From positions 19,433,141 to 19,497,140 of the forward strand of contig NC_044929.1 of NCBI RefSeq assembly GCF_003576645.1: DNA of 64,000 nt, given 5' to 3'. The notes below the pieces were generated by a model. The model saw only the letters and a program-made list of their open reading frames with translations. It was not told the DNA's origin and searched no databases. This document shows, piece by piece, positions 59,801-64,000 of this stretch. Origin of the DNA: Ipomoea triloba (taxonomy: Eukaryota; Streptophyta; Magnoliopsida; Solanales; Convolvulaceae). Position 1 is the first letter of the stretch. Each line of letters starts with the position of its first letter. A program made the position numbers and the translations under genes.

Positions 59801-60082
59801 CATGTAATGGTATTGAAGGAGTTCAGGAAATTGTATGGTCGAAATAAATTTTATTTTAAAATTTTTAACTTTTACAATGGTTGGTGCTTTTTAATTTTGG
59901 ATCATGAAAATGCCTAAAAAAGAAAGGGATGTTTTCTAGTCTATTGGCTCAGAAATTAGTCTGTTCATTTATCAAGCAATCAATACATAGCAAGAGTGCA
60001 AATCACCTGTGTTTAGAAGTGTACCATCCAAATCAAGAATAACACAAGAAACAAGCTTCTTTAAAGGTTTCACCAATGACAT
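56893..60082 (-). CDS. FHY: Bifunctional FMN hydrolase / riboflavin kinase, 10 exons
   Basis: Coding exons 60007-60082, 59261-59447, 58786-58916, 58585-58654, 58426-58491, 57896-58050, 57725-57820, 57301-57452, 57126-57209 and 56893-57036 give 386 aa (Arabidopsis FMN/FHY is about 379). The N-terminal HAD phosphatase has the nucleophile motif DLDGT (Asp 17/19), LASNSPKSN and GKPNPEIFLEVAKRL...CLVIEDS. It removes phosphate from FMN. The C-terminal flavokinase has GGPVVRGFGRGSK, the PTAN motif (about 259-262), GVYFGWAG and EPWLLHDF...GEEL. It phosphorylates riboflavin with ATP. A non-coding first exon at about 61470-61620 is likely, because a GTACTT donor and an upstream AACAGCAG acceptor (about 60148) bound a 5' UTR intron. 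A truncated Stowaway-like end lies in intron 2. Confidence 0.95.
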
Positions 60083-60955
60083 TGTGAAGAGTGTCAAAGA
60101 AGCCCAAATCAAGGTACTTGTGCTCTTTTAGGCAACATATAGATCACCTGCTGTTATACCAAAAAGAAGCGAGATTTGATTGATAAATATACCATAAGAT
60201 CATAATTCAACTTCATAAACAGTAAACATTAACTGGTAAAGGTATTTATACCACCAAAGCATTTGGTCTTAAATATCAGAATTATTTGAAAATTGCAACA
60301 AGCACAAAAGACACGGTGAAGACGAGGATGGAAGCCATCATTAACAGGCCGTGCAACAATGCTTTGCCTACCAAAACGCTATACGGTTTGGGATTCTTAC
60401 TTATTCAAGTTAGTTGATAATACCAATATGTAAGTGTAAAATTTTAAATTTGGCAAAGAGCAATATCAACAGTAACAAATTCTATAAAAAATCAACTCCT
60501 CAAAGTGCATGATACACAATGCCAAGTCCACTACCAAGGAGAATAGGGTAGGGATGGTCACAGGGCGAGGAATGGCATATTCCCGTCCTCGACCCCTATT
60601 CCCCACCCCTGCATCCCTGTCCTGCAGGGATTCCCCAGCCCCAATCAACACCCCATTCAAAATAGTTGAACACTGCACATCTGAGACCCCTCTTTTGCAC
60701 TTGAGTGAGCACAAAACTTAAAACATAAATTACAGAAACAAGAATATTGAAAATTATCTAACCTCAAGATTTTAGAATGATATGACAGCTAAAAATTTCT
60801 TACTTGTCATGCTAGTAATTTCAATTCACTATTCAAAATCAGTAGCCATCTCTAGAGTCTAGAACATAGTAAAGTATGGGATTCAAGTTATCACAAACCA
60901 ATCACTTATGAAGTTATGATACAAATAAGAAAAATGAATTGAAAATAAAAAATTA

Positions 60956-61001
<46 letters not shown>

Positions 61002-61006
61002 NNNNN

Positions 61007-61080
<74 letters not shown>

Positions 61081-61620
61081 CAAGGTTCTAGCTAAAATGA
61101 AAATTCAATGAGAGAATTTAACCCCAACCATCTCTATTTGTTCCTCAAATATTTGATAATTAAAGCAAAATCCTTAACAATCAATTTCAACTAGGGGTGC
61201 AAACGAGCCTAGGCGAGCTCGACAATAATCGAGCAGCTCGGTTGATCGAGCCCGACTTTAAAAAATAGGAAATAGGAAAACAGACCGACAACTACAGCAT
61301 TTCCTTCTCATTCGTTTTATGCACACCATTTTTAAATTTAAAAAAAAAATGCCCATCAGATAAACAGTAGCCATTAACCAAATTACCAAAATAAAAAATA
61401 TAATAATAAGTAAATATGCAGTTCAATTTCAGCAATTCAATTAAGGAAAATTTAGGCTAAAAGTACCTGAAGTCCTGAACGTCGAAGGGCTGCGTCGCCG
61501 GTGGAGTAGTGGAGTGGTGGCTTGCTGCGTCGCCGGCGGTGGCTGCGAGAAGGAGCGGGAGGCGTAGTCTGAGAGAGTCGGGAGGAAGCGAGGGCTGTTT
61601 GCGATGGAATTAACTGATTT
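60083..61620 (-). promoter_or_regulatory. Predicted 5' UTR, its intron and promoter of FHY
   Basis: A minus-strand GC-rich exon-like segment (about 61470-61620) ends with GACTTCAG followed by GTACTTTTAG. The acceptor AACAGCAG lies near 60148, 65 bp upstream of the ATG. The intervening intron of about 1.3 kb holds a poly(A) tract with 5 N (60965-61075, N at 61002-61006) and repeat-like CCCGTCCTCGACCCC sequence (60530-60660). This is a prediction without transcript support. Confidence 0.45.
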
Positions 61621-61777
61621 AGGATTTTAGGGAATTAGGGATTTATCAGTTATCATCAATTAACTACGCAAATTTCATAATTAACAGTACATTTTCCAAA
61701 TTAATCCAGGAAATCAAGCATGGTTGATGATAAACAAGTAAATTAATTTAAAAAAGGCGCACCAGATGGATTGGTGA

Positions 61778-61981
61778 ATGAATCTGAGCAAGTCTTCAAC
61801 CGAAGTGGACTCCGGAGTTCAGGAAGTGAAGAACCCACAGAATCAGTCGCTCATAGGGATTTGTATGCATATCGTGACGAGATTCTCGTCTCAGATTTTA
61901 AACCGAAGCATTATGGTGAAAGAGCTCAGTAAGACAGCAACGGGCTTTTGGATTTATTGCACTCATAAACTTGGTGTCTAG
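61778..61981 (+). CDS. Small ORF of unknown function (67 codons)
   Basis: The plus-strand frame starts MNLSKSSTEVDSGVQ and ends HKLGV. It lies about 160 bp from the predicted FHY first exon, divergently oriented. Composition is protein-like (GC-richer than its surroundings) but I recognise no domain. It could be a single-exon small protein or one exon of a larger gene. Length and lack of homology keep confidence low. Confidence 0.3.
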   Translation: MNLSKSSTEVDSGVQEVKNPQNQSLIGICMHIVTRFSSQILNRSIMVKELSKTATGFWIYCTHKLGV

Positions 61982-62429
61982 AGAATGAGGATGAATGGGA
62001 TTATATTCTTTGTAACAAAAAATGTTCAAATTAGCTACTAAATTATATGCAAAATATAATTAGGTCATTTAATTAAAAAAATAATTGAGCCCTTCTTCTT
62101 TTTTTTTTTTAAATAATTGAGTCCTATTTAAAATTATGCAATATCTGTTTTCTGATTATCACTGATGTGATGATCATTTTATTAAAATTTTATTTTTAAA
62201 ATTTATTAATAATTTTAAATAATACGGAGTATAAAAAAACACACCCTCCCTTTTTTATTTTATTTAAAACTATTAAAATGGATCACACTTGTGTGAGACC
62301 GTCTCACGGGTCTCAATTCGTGAGATGGATCGGGTCACATAATTTGGGTCATTATTTAACTTATGGATTAATTCTGTTTGGGCTATTCTTTTTAACAATT
62401 AGATATGAGCTCTTTTTAGCCCAAATTAT
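61982..62429. other. Intergenic, with a GTGAGACCGTCTCAC palindrome
   Basis: AT-rich DNA. At about 62290-62320 the palindrome GTGAGACCGTCTCAC occurs, a word common in a plant dispersed repeat. No gene. Confidence 0.4.
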
Positions 62430-62582
62430 TAATTCAGTTTATCAAATTTTCGCTCCATTTTTCGCGTTTACTGTGTTCTTCACGTGGTGTCCGAGTAGTA
62501 CAGACGGGAGTTCGTCTACCCTTCTTCATCAGATTTTCAAATTTTCTCATCACAAAGGCGGATTTTCTTCACAATCTCAGGT
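62430..62582 (+). other. Possible 5' UTR exon of a plus-strand gene
   Basis: A pyrimidine-rich, less AT-biased segment ends CAATCTCAG followed by GTGAGTTTTTG, a good donor. Downstream are CTTGCAG and GCATGCAG words that could be acceptors (about 62725-62920). No coding exon is seen before the window ends, so this is tentative. Confidence 0.25.
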
Positions 62583-63024
62583 GAGTTTTTGTTTTTGATA
62601 CTTTTAGTGTGTAAAATTTGCTAGGGTTTTGCTATTACACTCCATATACTATCCATTTATTCCGTTTAATTTCTTTCTTTTCTAGCTGTTGTCGCCATTC
62701 CATTAACTTTCTCGGATTTTGCGCTTGCAGTAAGTCCGATTGCGTTTGCATATAAATTTTGCCGCCGGTAACTGCTATTATTATACCTTTGCGGCTGCAG
62801 CTATACTCTCCATTTATTCTGTTAAATTGCTCGCCTCAGGTAACTGATGTACGCTTCTTCTATTTAATTTCTCACATGATGTTCTCCATTATAATAATGA
62901 CTTTTGTGCTTGCATGCAGTAAGTTGGATTTCCTCAGCCATAGATATTTCGCCGCCGGCAACTCTGCTTGTTAATCTCTGCTTCTTCGGTTTAATTTCTT
63001 GCGGTTCGTTATTACTCTCTGTTT

Positions 63025-64000
63025 TTTCCTTTAAATGTTGAGTATTCATTGTTGTTATGAAGTAGTATATTTGTGCTTTTAAGTATTGTGTTTGATGGTT
63101 AAAGTAGTATATTAGAATCAAGATAATATCAGTTTTGCCAAGCACAAGCAAAGTGGTTTAAGTATTGTGTTTGACTATTCATTTGTGTTTTAAAGTACTA
63201 GTTTTAGGCTATACGTATTAGATTTAATGGTTAAAGTGGTGATTGTTCATTTGTGCAATTAAGTAGTATATTTTCTCTATAAAGTGTTATGTTTGATGGT
63301 TAAAATCATGATCATTCATTTGTGATATAAAGTACTAGTTTTAGGCTATTACGTATTAGATTTAAGGGTTAAAGTGTTGACAATTCATTTGTGCAATTAA
63401 AAAAGTGTATTTGTTCTTTAATGTGTTGTGTTTGATGGTTAAAGTCATGATCATTTACTTGTGATATAAAGTACTAGTTTTAGGCTATTAAGTATTAGAT
63501 TTAATGGTTAAAGTGGTGATTGTTCCTTTGTGCAATTAAGTAGTATATTTGCTCTATAAAGTGTTATGTTTAATGGTTAAAATCATGATCATTCATTTGT
63601 GATATAAAAGTAGTCTATTTGCATCATAAAGTATTAGATTTTATGCTTTAAGTGTTGGTTATTCATTTGTGCAATTAAAAAGCATATTTGTTCTTTAATG
63701 TGTTGTGTTTGATGATTAAAGTATTCAATATTCATTTGTGTTTTAAAGTACTAGTTTTAGGCTATAAAGTATTAGGTTTAATGGTTAAAGTGTTGAGTAT
63801 TTATTTGTGTTCTAAAGTACTAGTTTTATGCTATAAAGTATTAGGTTTAATGGTTAAAGTGTTGAGTATTTGCTATAAAGTATTAGGTTTAATGGTTAAA
63901 GTGTTGAGTATTTATTTGTGTTCTATAGGTTTAATGGTTAAAGTGTTGAGTATTTATTTGTGTTCTAAAGTACTAGTTTTATGCTATAAAGTATTAGGTT
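63025..64000. repeat. Minisatellite array running off the window
   Basis: At least 12 imperfect units of about 50-70 bp contain TT(T/A)AGG(C)TAT(A)AAGTATTAG(G/A)TTTAATGGTTAAAGTG and ATTCATTTGTG. Early units are diverged and alternate in type. The last units (from about 63740) are almost identical. The array continues past 64000. Confidence 0.85.

Overview
The window looks like nuclear DNA of a eudicot plant. It is AT-rich, has four multi-exon genes with canonical GT-AG introns, and is dense in plant-type transposable elements: a Ty3/gypsy chromovirus, MULE, Tourist and Stowaway MITEs, tRNA-derived SINEs and TA-microsatellite-bounded elements. The genes match plant-specific families closely (trifunctional tRNA ligase RNL, FMN hydrolase/riboflavin kinase, vicilin-like cupin). 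I cannot name the species; an asterid is only a guess.

Layout. 1-16.3 kb is gene-poor repeat territory: dispersed repeat families, a Micron-like palindrome inside a TA microsatellite, a decayed LTR-retrotransposon 5' region (about 6.64-7.38 kb), GTTCG-palindrome DNA, and a 7.5-kb locally repeated block (8.57-16.12 kb). That block ends in an intact 744-bp foldback MULE with a 9-bp target duplication. 16.7-19.0 kb is a five-exon vicilin-like cupin gene. 19.9-39.0 kb is one large 27-exon gene for plant tRNA ligase, a predicted protein of 1,193 aa. Two N gaps (607 and 315 N) fall in its introns, which also carry SINEs, a MITE and minisatellites. 40.35-45.77 kb is a chromovirus with 444-bp LTRs, inserted into an older LINE reverse-transcriptase remnant. 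47.3-50.8 kb is a six-exon membrane-anchored alpha/beta hydrolase gene. 51.5-56.9 kb is intergenic with several inverted-repeat elements. 56.9-60.1 kb (5' UTR probably to about 61.6 kb) is a ten-exon FMN hydrolase/riboflavin kinase gene. 61.7-64.0 kb holds a small unassigned ORF, a possible untranslated exon of a plus-strand gene, and a minisatellite running off the window.

All four protein genes lie on the minus strand. I joined exons by eye using splice consensus, frame continuity and family conservation; in each model the phases close exactly. The genes are functionally unrelated housekeeping or storage genes, not a cluster. tRNA ligase acts in tRNA splicing and, from family knowledge, in bZIP60 mRNA splicing. 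FHY interconverts riboflavin and FMN. The cupin is probably a seed vacuolar or secreted storage-type protein.

The observations most worth checking are: the acid-free, arginine-rich presequence on tRNA ligase followed by a second in-frame ATG; a cupin splice donor that seems built from the antisense 3' end of a SINE; TA-bounded Micron-like elements; and the conflict between near-identical LTRs and a multiply broken coding region in the chromovirus. Homopolymer-linked indels and homopolymer-flanked gaps recur, so some oddities may be assembly error.
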